From Rheinheimera sediminis (GTDB taxonomy: Bacteria; Pseudomonadota; Gammaproteobacteria; Enterobacterales; Alteromonadaceae): a DNA stretch of 64,000 bases. Positions within the stretch are counted from its first letter, which is position 1. Every line of letters begins with the position of its first letter. Position numbers and translations under genes: made by a program. Location: NCBI RefSeq assembly GCF_004005375.1, contig NZ_RZUF01000004.1, positions 62,566 through 126,565 on the forward strand, read 5' to 3'. Shown piece after piece: positions 1 through 8,133 of this stretch. The notes under the pieces were generated by a model that did no database searches, was not told where the DNA came from, and was given only the letters and a program-made list of their open reading frames with translations.

Positions 1-178
1 TATGCTGTCTTAATCCCGTCATAACCGGGCAGTGGTTAAACAGGGCCGGGGAGTGAATGCATGTCCAAATCAGAGTCTTAATCCCGTCATAACCGGGCAG
101 TGGTTAAACAGGTTTTGAACCAAAAGCAGGTGCCGTAGCGTTTGTCTTAATCCCGTCATAACCGGGCAGTGGTTAAAC
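1..178 (-). CRISPR. Left CRISPR array (truncated by window edge)
   Basis: Three copies of a 35-nt repeat are visible at 7-41, 75-109 and 144-178, separated by unique spacers of 33 and 34 nt (42-74, 110-143). The array continues leftward past the window edge. Read on the minus strand the repeat begins GTTTAACCAC and ends GGGATTAAGAC, with a CCCG/CGGG internal stem. It differs from the right-hand array repeat at two positions only (GTTTAACC here, GTTTGATC there). A leader-like sequence homologous to the right leader abuts the repeat at 179, so transcription is inferred to run leftward. Spacer origins cannot be told from the sequence alone. Confidence 0.95.
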
Positions 179-385
179 TCTAGCTTCTGGAGGCCGCGCC
201 AGTCAAGGGCTGCAGACCCCAAAGTCGGTGCGAACCTACCAAATTCCCTAATAAGTAAACAAAACCGTCCATAAACCACAAACTCTCGCAAAAAGACGTG
301 ATTATTGCTAATAAAAACAACGGTCTGCGCCAAAGCCCAAAAATGGCCAAAAACAGCCGTTTTACCCTAAAAAACGCCCTTATTA
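179..385 (-). promoter_or_regulatory. Leader of the left CRISPR array
   Basis: The reverse complement of this segment aligns over about 200 bp with the sequence immediately before the right array (about 7040-7242). The most conserved part is nearest the repeat: it contains CGCACCGACTTTGGGGTCTG and then a CCAGA-GCTAGA end directly abutting the first repeat. A second conserved block reads TTGTTTTTATTAGCAATAAT. Conservation at the repeat boundary is expected of an array leader that recruits the adaptation complex and drives array transcription. No exact transcription start can be assigned. Confidence 0.8.
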
Positions 386-477
386 CCACGCCAGTTTGCA
401 TACGCTTTTTGCAACTTCAGCCTGAGTGCTTTTTAAAGCAGCTAAAACAAAAACAGCCTGGATAACGAAGATAACAA

Positions 478-487
478 ACAAACTTGT
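478..487. promoter_or_regulatory. Putative CRISPR-regulon operator, copy A (before csx16-cas6)
   Basis: ACAAACTTGT, the reverse complement of copies B, D and E. It lies 91 nt before the csx16 start and is followed by CTG, matching the CTGACA-side flank of other copies. See the copies at 1960, 4133, 8134 and 12208. A CATAAT hexamer 27 nt downstream could be a -10 box, but no fixed promoter spacing is shared between copies. Confidence 0.6.
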
Positions 488-578
488 CTGGGCGTCAGGC
501 GCGCTTTGCATGCCCATAATGCCAAGCCACCATAAGTTGGTTTTAAGTTCGATGGTTAATCACAGAAGGAGCCTGACA

Positions 579-899
579 ATGGCGTTTTGGTTAGTCAGCC
601 GCTACAGCGGCGAACAGAACTGGATAGAACTTGATCGTATGCCTTGTGATTCCACCTTAGTTGACTGGTTAGACCCCGGCGTCACACCAGGCGATATAGT
701 GCTGGGGGCTTTACCCATGCCGGTGGTGGCGCAGTTAAATTTAATGGGGGGGCATGTGGTGCAGCTGGCGTTGGCCGAAGCCGACGGGGCGGCGCAGAAC
801 CTGGCTCAGATGGCGGCGGCTGGGCTAACGGCGGTTTGTTACAAAGCCGCGCCAGCCGAGCGGGTTTCATTTTTAGAACGATTAGGCATAAATAGCTGA
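579..899 (+). CDS. csx16: CRISPR-associated protein Csx16 (VVA1548 family)
   Basis: A 106-aa soluble protein. The ATG at 579 is chosen because AGAAGGAG lies 8 nt upstream; a longer frame from 426 has no ribosome site and encodes non-conserved sequence. Features matching the Csx16/VVA1548 family are the N-terminal FWLVSRYSGEQNW segment and a central PGDIVLGALP motif followed by a conserved G (MGGHVVQLAL). Csx16 accompanies type III CRISPR systems. Recent work has proposed or reported ring-nuclease activity against cyclic tetra-adenylate for the family, so a signal-off role is plausible here but inferred. It lies 65 nt before cas6 and is probably co-transcribed with it from a promoter near operator copy A. 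Confidence 0.8.
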   Translation: MAFWLVSRYSGEQNWIELDRMPCDSTLVDWLDPGVTPGDIVLGALPMPVVAQLNLMGGHVVQLALAEADGAAQNLAQMAAAGLTAVCYKAAPAERVSFLERLGINS

Positions 900-964
900 T
901 TGAAAAACAATCAATTTATCTGTATCAATAAAGGCTGACTGCTGGAGTGACGGAGAGCCAACGC

Positions 965-1960
965 ATGATCAATGCCAAACCGCTGCTGGCACAACTGCCT
1001 TACGCCCATTGGACTGTCGAGCTTGAATTTAAGCAAAGGGCAGAGCTGGAGCCTTACAAAGGCAATGTACTGCACGGCGGTTTTGGCCGGGCTTTGGCGA
1101 TGGTGTCGCAGCAGCTGTTTAACCAGCTGTTTGTTCAGCCCGCCGACAATAACCAGTGGGTCACACCTTTTGCACTTTTTAGCCACAATCAACAGCAGCA
1201 TTTTGCCGAAGGCTCTGTGCTGCAATTTGAATTGATATTGCTGGGGCCCGCCGCGGCAGCGCAGCAGGCGGTGCTGGATTGTCTGATGGTGTGGCAGGTA
1301 TTGGGCCTGGGTGCCCGGCATGCCCGCTTTCAGGTTCGTTCGGTCACCGACAATCAGGGGGCTTTGTTGTATCAAGCCGGTCGGCCGCAATTAGCCGTAT
1401 TACCTGCTTATAGCCTGGCGCACTTTATGGCCACTGACGTTAGCGCCATTGCCGCCAGCTGCAACGCTGTCGGCCAGGCGCTGGGCTACCGGCTCTCTAC
1501 GCTGACCCGTTGCCGTTTACAGCACAAGGGCAAGCCGCTGCACCAGGCGCCGGCTTTATCCTTATGGTGCCGAATCGTCAAGCGCCGTTTTTGGCAGTTA
1601 GTGCCCGACGATATGCGCCAGGCCTCTGGCCAGATGCAGCCAGAACAGCCGCCAGAGAAAGTTGCGGATCAACTGGCGGATCAGCCCCAACAAACACAGG
1701 TGCATTTTCACGACTGGCAGCGTTTTAGTGCCAAAGAACAGCGCCAGGTACCTATGGGGGGACTGGAAGGCCAGTGGTTGTACCCGCAGGTGACTGCCGA
1801 ACAGTACTTTTGGTTACAGCTGGGCGAGCTGATTGGTGTTGGTAATAAAAGCAGCTTTGGCTTTGGCCGCTACCGCGGCGAGCTGGTGATTGCTGCCATG
1901 GCCGATCGTCACAGCGCCGAGCATCAAAGCGCCGATCATCAACGCGCTGCATCAGCCTGA
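965..1960 (+). CDS. cas6: Cas6-family CRISPR pre-crRNA endoribonuclease
   Basis: A 331-aa protein of the RAMP superfamily that cuts array transcripts within the repeat to make crRNAs. The C-terminal glycine-rich loop LGELIGVGNKSSFGFGRY (about residues 289-306) is the Cas6 C-terminal signature. The N-terminal part has the HGGFGRAL segment common in the CRISPR_Cas6 family. ATG 965 is preferred over GTG 947 because GGAGAG sits 7 nt before it. The extreme C-terminus is a low-complexity His/Ala/Asp-rich tail. In many RT-CRISPR loci Cas6 is fused to the N-terminus of RT-Cas1; here it is a separate gene, two genes upstream. The catalytic residue cannot be assigned with confidence by eye. Confidence 0.88.
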   Translation: MINAKPLLAQLPYAHWTVELEFKQRAELEPYKGNVLHGGFGRALAMVSQQLFNQLFVQPADNNQWVTPFALFSHNQQQHFAEGSVLQFELILLGPAAAAQQAVLDCLMVWQVLGLGARHARFQVRSVTDNQGALLYQAGRPQLAVLPAYSLAHFMATDVSAIAASCNAVGQALGYRLSTLTRCRLQHKGKPLHQAPALSLWCRIVKRRFWQLVPDDMRQASGQMQPEQPPEKVADQLADQPQQTQVHFHDWQRFSAKEQRQVPMGGLEGQWLYPQVTAEQYFWLQLGELIGVGNKSSFGFGRYRGELVIAAMADRHSAEHQSADHQRAASA

Positions 1961-1969
1961 CAAGTTTGT
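1960..1969. promoter_or_regulatory. Putative CRISPR-regulon operator, copy B (before the lipoprotein gene)
   Basis: ACAAGTTTGT, preceded by CTG to give CTGACAAGTTTGT, starting on the last base of the cas6 stop codon and 78 nt before the lipoprotein ATG. Its position suggests that the lipoprotein gene has its own promoter under the same control as the cas genes. Confidence 0.6.
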
Positions 1970-2047
1970 GCTACCGCTCTGCAGCTTTGTTTCTCTTTAG
2001 GCTAAATGCACTGGCTGTTTCGGCCAGCATTCGCAAAGGAGAATGGC

Positions 2048-4126
2048 ATGTCCCAACGCAATTTTTGCTCGCTGTTACTGCTTGGCAGCGCAGTGCTAAT
2101 GTCGGCCTGTGGCGGTTCTGACGGAGCCAGTGGCGGCACTGAACCACTGCGCTATTACACCGCTACTGCTAATGCAGGTGCAGGCGGCACTGTAACCCCC
2201 GCCAGCCAGCGCCTGGTGGAAGGCAGCAGCGCCCAGTTTAGTATCAGCCCTCAGGCTGGTTATCAAATTGCCTCCGCCACTGGCTGCAACGGCAGCTTAA
2301 CCGGGCAAAGCTATAAAACCGCCGCCTTAACCGCCGATTGCACGGTCAGCGTCAGCTTTCGTTTAAACAGTTACGCAGTGACCGCCACAGCCGGACCAGG
2401 CGGTAGTATTAGCCCTGCGCTGCAGCAGGTGGAACATGGCAATCAGGCTGAGCTGCAAATTACAACAGACAATGGTTACCGGATAAGCACTGCCACTGGT
2501 TGTGGCGGCAGTTTAAATGGCGATCGTTACCTTACAGCAGCAGTGACGGCAGATTGCGCTGTGGCAGTGCATTTTGCGCTTAAGAGCTATGAAGTTAGCG
2601 CCACAGCCGGGCCAGGCGGTAGTATTAGCCCGGCGCAGCAGCAGGTGGAGCATGGCGGCCGAGCCGTACTGCAACTGAGCACTGAAGCGGGCTACCGTTT
2701 AGCAAGCGTCAACGGCTGCGACGGTGTGCTGAATGGTTTGGTGTACACCACAGCGGAAATTACCGCGCCCTGCGAAGTACAAGCCAGTTTCAGCGTACTG
2801 CAGGCACCTGTGGCCGTGATTAAAGCTGAAGCTGAACTTACAGATAACCAGCTGCTGTTACTGGATGGTAGCGCCAGCAGTGCCGACCCCAGCCTTAGCC
2901 TGAGTTATCAGTGGCAGCTGGTGACAGACAACAACCTGACACTGACACTGGAGCGCAGCACTGAACAAAACGCCAGGGTGCAACTACCTGACCTGATGCA
3001 AGACCATCACCTCACAGTGCGTTTAACAGTCACCGACAGCTCGGGTGCTACAGCCCAAAACGAACAACAGACCCTGCTGAAAAATGCTGAGCATAACCAT
3101 AATGTGATTTTAAGAGTGGTTCGGGTGACAGAAGACTGGATGCCTTACAGTGATCCGGGTGGCTGGACTAATGCCGTAGTGTTAAAACAAAGCGACTTTG
3201 TAAAATATTACGAAGTGGCCATTTGGGAAGAAACCAAAAGCGTACAGCTTTATGCCTTTCCCAATAGCTACGACCCGTTATTTGGTTTGCATGTGGGCCA
3301 GCCCAAAACAGATGCAGAAAAAATAGCCTACCGTGAACAGTATGCCGTACTGAGGTTTGATGGTTTTCCGCCAGAAGAACTATGGGAGCAGCGCAATGAA
3401 TTTCTGATTACAGCCTTTGAACGGATTTCTGACTATCTGGTGCAGGCCCACCCCAATTCGGACCACCACCTGATGTTCAACGGTCATGGTGGACCCGGCG
3501 GCCGTTTGTTTGAAGGTATGGTGAGCTACCAGGGCGCAGGGCAGCTGCTGGGCAACTATCAGCAGCAATTGGGCCGCAAACTTGGGGTGATTGATATGGG
3601 CGGGCCCTGCAATAAAGGCAGTTTCTCCGATGTAGAAAACTTTTGCCGCCATGCCCGTTATTATGTGGCCTCGGATTTAGAAAATGGTGGTTATCAGTTT
3701 GATAACTGGACTTATGAGCAATACCTGGAGACACACCCGGAGCACCAATACCACAGCTTTTTTGCGGTCAAAGCCAATCTGGAGCAGCAATTAAAACAAC
3801 GTATTGATATTACCCAGCAGCGGTATCTTTATGCCTGGCAGGACATGATTAACCGCCAGCTGATGCAGGCTAATTATTTGTATTCCTGCGACCAGTTCAG
3901 CCAGTTTAAGCCGCTGTTTGACAGCTTTATGCAGCCACAGCAGAAAGACTACCTGATCACAGAGGATCTGAAAGCCTATCTGCAGCTGCATCAGGCCAAT
4001 ACGGATTTGCTGGACGCCTTTGACCGGGTGATCCTTCATAGCGCCACTAACAAAGCGGCCTTTGATTGGCCGGAACAGCGCCACGGTATGCTGATGCCAG
4101 ACCCCTGGCTACCAGCAACGCCGTAA
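2048..4126 (+). CDS. Exported lipoprotein with three beta-repeats, a PKD-like domain and a caspase/clostripain-like peptidase domain
   Basis: A 692-aa protein. ATG 2048 is chosen because AGGAG lies 6 nt upstream. Residues 1-21 form a lipoprotein signal ending in LMSAC (acceptor Cys21), so the product should be a membrane-anchored envelope protein. Residues about 36-104, 109-176 and 181-248 are three related repeats (ATAGPGGSISPA, GYR.., ATGCGGSL, TADC), each with a Cys pair, resembling bacterial InlB/Flg_new-type repeats. About 253-345 looks like a PKD domain (LLLDGSASSADPS). In the C-terminal half, FNGHGGPGG (His480) and VIDMGGPCNKGS (Cys521) form a His-Cys pair spaced like clan CD peptidases (clostripain, gingipain, caspase). 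It sits between cas6 and RT-cas1 and has its own operator copy. I know of no established CRISPR family like this; the peptidase call is by motif only. Confidence 0.7.
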   Translation: MSQRNFCSLLLLGSAVLMSACGGSDGASGGTEPLRYYTATANAGAGGTVTPASQRLVEGSSAQFSISPQAGYQIASATGCNGSLTGQSYKTAALTADCTVSVSFRLNSYAVTATAGPGGSISPALQQVEHGNQAELQITTDNGYRISTATGCGGSLNGDRYLTAAVTADCAVAVHFALKSYEVSATAGPGGSISPAQQQVEHGGRAVLQLSTEAGYRLASVNGCDGVLNGLVYTTAEITAPCEVQASFSVLQAPVAVIKAEAELTDNQLLLLDGSASSADPSLSLSYQWQLVTDNNLTLTLERSTEQNARVQLPDLMQDHHLTVRLTVTDSSGATAQNEQQTLLKNAEHNHNVILRVVRVTEDWMPYSDPGGWTNAVVLKQSDFVKYYEVAIWEETKSVQLYAFPNSYDPLFGLHVGQPKTDAEKIAYREQYAVLRFDGFPPEELWEQRNEFLITAFERISDYLVQAHPNSDHHLMFNGHGGPGGRLFEGMVSYQGAGQLLGNYQQQLGRKLGVIDMGGPCNKGSFSDVENFCRHARYYVASDLENGGYQFDNWTYEQYLETHPEHQYHSFFAVKANLEQQLKQRIDITQQRYLYAWQDMINRQLMQANYLYSCDQFSQFKPLFDSFMQPQQKDYLITEDLKAYLQLHQANTDLLDAFDRVILHSATNKAAFDWPEQRHGMLMPDPWLPATP

Positions 4127-4132
4127 CCGCTG

Positions 4133-4142
4133 ACAAACTTGT
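4133..4142. promoter_or_regulatory. Putative CRISPR-regulon operator, copy C (before RT-cas1)
   Basis: ACAAACTTGT within CTGACAAACTTGT, 7 nt after the lipoprotein stop codon and 63 nt before the RT-Cas1 ATG. It identifies RT-cas1-cas2-cas2 as a possible separate transcription unit. Confidence 0.6.
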
Positions 4143-4205
4143 AACCACAAGCCCCACCCAACCGCGATGTAGTCTGGTGAGTTCAACCAGCGCGGCGGAG
4201 GGGCT

Positions 4206-6362
4206 ATGACCAAACAGAGCAGCAATTTTCCGTTTCACCGGCTTCAGCCGCAATTTGCTGAGATCAGCCTGCTGGGACTACTTAACCAAAGCAATCTGGA
4301 ACTGGCCTTTAAAAAAGTGTCTGAAAACAACGGCGTTGCCGGGCTAGATGGCGTAACCATCGCTCAGTTTGCCCAGCGTTTACCACAAGAGCTGCAAAAA
4401 CTACAGTACGAAATCACCAATGGCCGGTACAAGGCTCAGCCGTGCAAAGTGGTGGAAATTCCCAAAGCCAACCAAAAGTTTCGCCGGCTGGCTATTCCCT
4501 GTATTCGTGATCGGGTGGTGCAGACGATGCTAAGCCAGGCGCTGATGCCTTTTTTTGAACCGCATTTTGAACGCTGCAGTTACGGCTACCGGCCGGGGCG
4601 CAGTTATATCCAGGCCGTACAACAAATTTGTCGCTTCCGTGACCAGGGCTTTGCTGTGGTGTTTGACGCCGATATAGAGCAGTACTTTGACGGTATCCCG
4701 CAAGATTACCTGCTGGCGCAGTTGGCCGATTACCTGCCAGACCCTGCACTGTTAGGGCTGATTGAACGCTCGTTGCAGCAAATGCAGTGGCATAAGAACC
4801 AGCTGGTGTACGGCAAAAGCAGGGGCATAGGGGTACCGCAAGGCTCGCCTTTGTCGCCTGTGCTGGCCAATTTATACCTGGACCCGTTAGACGAAGCGTT
4901 ATTAAGCGGTGACTATAAACCCGTGCGTTTTGCCGACGATTTTATTGTGATGTGCCAAAACCAGAAATCGGCCGCTTATGCGCTGGCACTGACCCGCGAG
5001 GTGCTGGACCAGTTAAAGTTGTGTTTTAATGCCGATAAAACCCGCGTCACCGACTTTGAACACGGCTTTGTGTTTTTAGGTCATTACTTTATTGAACAGT
5101 GGGTCGAACCCATTAAGAAGCTGGCCACCCAGCAGCTGGAATACCATGCCTTTGCGCCATTACCGGAGGCCGAACCCGCCACCACAGCGGCACAGGCGGC
5201 CGCTTTGCTTGGCAACGAAAGCCTGACAGAGCAGGGCGACGACAGCAGCCAGCAGGAACCAGAGCGGCCCTTGCTGAGTTTTATGCAGCGTGAAATTCAG
5301 GATTTACTGCAACCCGAAGACTGGCCTGCCGCTTCGGCGCAGCAAAGCGACAGCCGGTTGGTGAGTAAATTGCGCTGCTTGTATGTCAGCCGTCAGGGTG
5401 CCGTACTGCATAAAGTGGCCGGCAAAATAGAAGTGCGCAGCGGCGATAAAGTGCTTAGTCGCCAGCCATTGGCCCAATTGGATTGCATTTTATGTTATGG
5501 CGCCGTGCACTTAACCCGCGCTGTGTTGCATTACGCCATGAAAACTGCGCTGAATGTGGTGTTTATGAGTCGCTATGGCGGCTATTACGGCCAGTTGCAA
5601 AGCAGCAACTGCTACACACCTGAGTTGTTGCAGCGTTGTTTAGAGCTGCACCAACAGCCGCTGCCACTGGCCGCTGAACTAGTGCGGGCCAAGCTATTAA
5701 ACCAGCTGACTGTGCTGCGCCGTTTAGCGCGTTACCGCCAAAAAGAAGGCGAAGGCTTTGCTCGATTATTGCTGCAACTAACTGATCTCACTCAAAAAGC
5801 AAGCCAGGCCAAAGATATAAACCAACTGCGAGGCTACGAAGGCCAGTTTGCCAAAGTGTATTTTGCCGTACTGAAAAGCCTGATAAGCCCAGAGTGGAAT
5901 TTTACCCAGCGTAACAGGCGGCCACCAAAAGACCCGGTTAACCTTATGCTCTCAGTCGGCTACGCCTTGTTATTTAACCATCAACTGGCCTTTTTGCACC
6001 ACCGACAGCTGCCGGTCAACCTGGGCTATTTGCATCAGGGCTACCATAACCAACCGGCTTTGGCGCTGGATTTAATGGAGCCGTTTCGGGCTCCAGTGGT
6101 CGACGCCACTGTGCTGCAACTGATTTTTTCCGGCGTACTGACGCCCGTTAGTTTCAGTTATCAGCAGCAGGAATGTGTAATGGACAAAACCGCCTGGCAG
6201 TTGCTGGTAGGCGCGCTTGAAGCCAAATTGCAAAAACAGGTGCAATACCGCGCGTTAAATGTCAGCACCGATTACCGCCGGGTGATGGATTTGCAAACCG
6301 CGCTGTTAAAGCAGCATTTACTAAACCCAGAGCAGGCTTTTAAAGCCTTTCGGGTGCGCTAA
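4206..6362 (+). CDS. cas1: Reverse transcriptase-Cas1 fusion, CRISPR adaptation integrase
   Basis: A 718-aa fusion. Residues 1 to about 310 form a group II intron-like reverse transcriptase: GVAGLDGVT, RRLAIPCIRDRVVQ, FDADIEQYFDGI, GVPQGSPLSPVLANLYLDPL and FADD (242-245). All three catalytic aspartates are present. A linker of about 60-70 residues follows. Cas1 begins near residue 395 and keeps the metal ligands Glu545 (GYEGQFAK), His610 (YLHQGYH) and Asp622 (ALDLMEPFR). Fusions of this type let Cas1-Cas2 acquire spacers from RNA as well as DNA in type III systems. There is no N-terminal Cas6 domain. GGAGGGG precedes ATG 4206, and the stop overlaps the next start (TAATG), so translation is coupled to the first cas2. 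Confidence 0.96.
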   Translation: MTKQSSNFPFHRLQPQFAEISLLGLLNQSNLELAFKKVSENNGVAGLDGVTIAQFAQRLPQELQKLQYEITNGRYKAQPCKVVEIPKANQKFRRLAIPCIRDRVVQTMLSQALMPFFEPHFERCSYGYRPGRSYIQAVQQICRFRDQGFAVVFDADIEQYFDGIPQDYLLAQLADYLPDPALLGLIERSLQQMQWHKNQLVYGKSRGIGVPQGSPLSPVLANLYLDPLDEALLSGDYKPVRFADDFIVMCQNQKSAAYALALTREVLDQLKLCFNADKTRVTDFEHGFVFLGHYFIEQWVEPIKKLATQQLEYHAFAPLPEAEPATTAAQAAALLGNESLTEQGDDSSQQEPERPLLSFMQREIQDLLQPEDWPAASAQQSDSRLVSKLRCLYVSRQGAVLHKVAGKIEVRSGDKVLSRQPLAQLDCILCYGAVHLTRAVLHYAMKTALNVVFMSRYGGYYGQLQSSNCYTPELLQRCLELHQQPLPLAAELVRAKLLNQLTVLRRLARYRQKEGEGFARLLLQLTDLTQKASQAKDINQLRGYEGQFAKVYFAVLKSLISPEWNFTQRNRRPPKDPVNLMLSVGYALLFNHQLAFLHHRQLPVNLGYLHQGYHNQPALALDLMEPFRAPVVDATVLQLIFSGVLTPVSFSYQQQECVMDKTAWQLLVGALEAKLQKQVQYRALNVSTDYRRVMDLQTALLKQHLLNPEQAFKAFRVR

Positions 6363-6646
6363 TGCGAACCGCTTTGCTGGTCTGTTACGACATCGCCTCT
6401 AACCAACGCCGTCGCCGTTTGGATCTGTTGCTGTCGCAACATGGCGAACGCCTGCAATACAGTGTGTTTGAATTGGTGGTCAGCGACGCCGAATGGGGCC
6501 AGCTCAGGCAACACATTCGTGAGCTGATAGATGAAACAACAGACAGCATCCATTGTTACCCTTTATGTCGTTGGTGCCGCCAACAAATTCAGTTGCAGGG
6601 CAGTGCCTTATTGCCACAAACAGAGGGTTTTGTATGTGTAGGTTAA
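6362..6646 (+). CDS. cas2: Cas2, first copy
   Basis: A 94-aa protein. The N-terminal ALLVCYDIASNQRRRRL has the conserved first-strand aspartate of Cas2, followed by HGERLQYSVFEL, the characteristic second-strand segment. The C-terminus carries CYPLCRWCRQQ and a longer, divergent tail. Cas2 dimers bridge Cas1 dimers in the spacer-integration complex. The start overlaps the RT-Cas1 stop by one base. It is clearly related to, but not a recent copy of, the next gene. Confidence 0.93.
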   Translation: MRTALLVCYDIASNQRRRRLDLLLSQHGERLQYSVFELVVSDAEWGQLRQHIRELIDETTDSIHCYPLCRWCRQQIQLQGSALLPQTEGFVCVG

Positions 6647-6647
6647 A

Positions 6648-6923
6648 ATGCATTGGTTAGTCTGCTTTGACATTAGTGACGATAAACGACGGCGTAAGGT
6701 GGTAAAACTGCTGCAACAGCATGGCGAGCGGGTGCAGTTTAGTGTGTTTGAACTGCGCTTACATGGCCAGCAGCTCAGTGAGCTTAAAACGCAGGTGGCG
6801 AAAGTCATCAAGCTGCCCGACCGGCTGCATTATATTCCGCTCTGTGGCAAAGATTTAGGCCGCCGTATGGCTGATGGGCAAGGCACAGTGCTGTATTTTC
6901 AGGACTACCGGCTGGTCACTTAG
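6648..6923 (+). CDS. cas2: Cas2, second copy
   Basis: A 91-aa protein starting one base after the first cas2 stop. HWLVCFDISDDKRRRKV, HGERVQFSVFEL and LHYIPLCGKD match the Cas2 family. Identity to the first copy is high in the first two motifs and low afterwards. Two tandem cas2 genes behind one RT-cas1 could supply a heterodimeric Cas2 core or two alternative integrase complexes; this is inference. The right array leader starts shortly after it. Confidence 0.93.
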   Translation: MHWLVCFDISDDKRRRKVVKLLQQHGERVQFSVFELRLHGQQLSELKTQVAKVIKLPDRLHYIPLCGKDLGRRMADGQGTVLYFQDYRLVT

Positions 6924-7039
6924 CGGTTGGCCGCAGGTTATGGCAGCGAATCATTACGCCGTTTGTAAGCTGGGTTTGTGGTTAAAAAATGCAGCGTGCG
7001 CTGAAATTGCAAAACAGTATTGCAAATTGCCGTGCCGGC

Positions 7040-7242
7040 AAGGGCGTTTTTAGCGCTAAAACTGGCATTTTCAGCCCTTTTTCGACTTTGGCGCAGGCCG
7101 TTGTTTTTATTAGCAATAATTGGGGTTTTTAGTGAGAAATGGTGATTTATGACTGGTTTTGTTTGGTTATTCGGGAATTTTTTCGTTTCGCACCGACTTT
7201 GGGGTCTGCAGCCCTTGACTGGCACGGCCTCCAGAGGCTAGA
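7040..7242 (+). promoter_or_regulatory. Leader of the right CRISPR array
   Basis: A/T-rich sequence between the second cas2 and the first repeat. It is homologous, in inverted orientation, to the left leader, with the highest identity in the last 60 bp including CGCACCGACTTTGGGGTCTG and in the TTGTTTTTATTAGCAATAAT block. The last bases are GGCTAGA immediately before the repeat. Together with the degenerate repeat at the far end of the array, this sets the direction as rightward. Confidence 0.82.
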
Positions 7243-8087
7243 GTTTGATCACTGCCCGGTTATGACGGGATTAAGACTTTCTAAGAAGGCCCTTGAAATT
7301 TTACCTTTCAGTTTGATCACTGCCCGGTTATGACGGGATTAAGACTGAGCCCGCAGGCTCAACAGTTCATTTTTTGTGTTTGATCACTGCCCGGTTATGA
7401 CGGGATTAAGACCGTGCATCAGAAGTGCTTTCATGGGTGTACTCGTTTGATCACTGCCCGGTTATGACGGGATTAAGACTCTGCCGCCAGCATAGCTTTG
7501 ATAGAACGTGAGGTTTGATCACTGCCCGGTTATGACGGGATTAAGACGGCCTAAGCCTGCTGAGAAAACCACACCCGCCATGTTTGATCACTGCCCGGTT
7601 ATGACGGGATTAAGACTTGCGTCGCGCAGGATGGTTTTAATCACCATCGTTTGATCACTGCCCGGTTATGACGGGTTTAAGACCTCTGTTGAGGAGGTTG
7701 AGTTATACAGAGCAGCGTTTGATCACTGCCCGGTTATGACGGGATTAAGTCGGCCTAAGCCTGCTGAGAAAACCACACCCGCCATGTTTGATCACTGCCC
7801 GGTTATGACGGGATTAAGACCTCAGTTGAGGAGGTTGAGTTATACAGAGCAGCGTTTGATCACTGCCCGGTTATGACGGGATTAAGACTTATTGGGTAGT
7901 ACCAGCAGTCAGTCATGGAGGTTTGATCACTGCCCGGTTATGACGGGATTAAGACTCACGAACACGCTTCACACGCCCTTCCTGTTGTGTTTGATCACTG
8001 CCCGGTTATGACGGGATTAAGACTCACGAACACGCTTCACACGCCCTTCCTGTTGTGTTTGATCACTGCCCGGTTATGACGGGATTA
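7243..8087 (+). CRISPR. Right CRISPR array, 13 repeats and 12 spacers
   Basis: 35-nt repeats start at 7243, 7311, 7378, 7445, 7513, 7582, 7649, 7717, 7786, 7854, 7921, 7989 and 8057, with spacers of 32-34 nt. The last repeat is truncated after GGGATTA, as expected at the trailer end. The repeats at 7649 (GGGTTTAAGAC) and 7717 (AAGTC end) each carry point changes. The spacer at 7548-7581 recurs at 7752-7785. The spacer at 7684-7716 recurs at 7821-7853 with one change. The spacers at 7956-7988 and 8024-8056 are identical neighbours. These copies point to recombination within the array. Confidence 0.98.
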
Positions 8088-8133
8088 GCCGTATTTCCTT
8101 TTCAGAGATCCATCTGCTGTATTCAGCGTTAAC

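Noticed and set aside
70-401. Frames overlapping the left array and leader
   Set aside because: They translate CRISPR repeats and leader sequence, giving repeat-derived peptides only.
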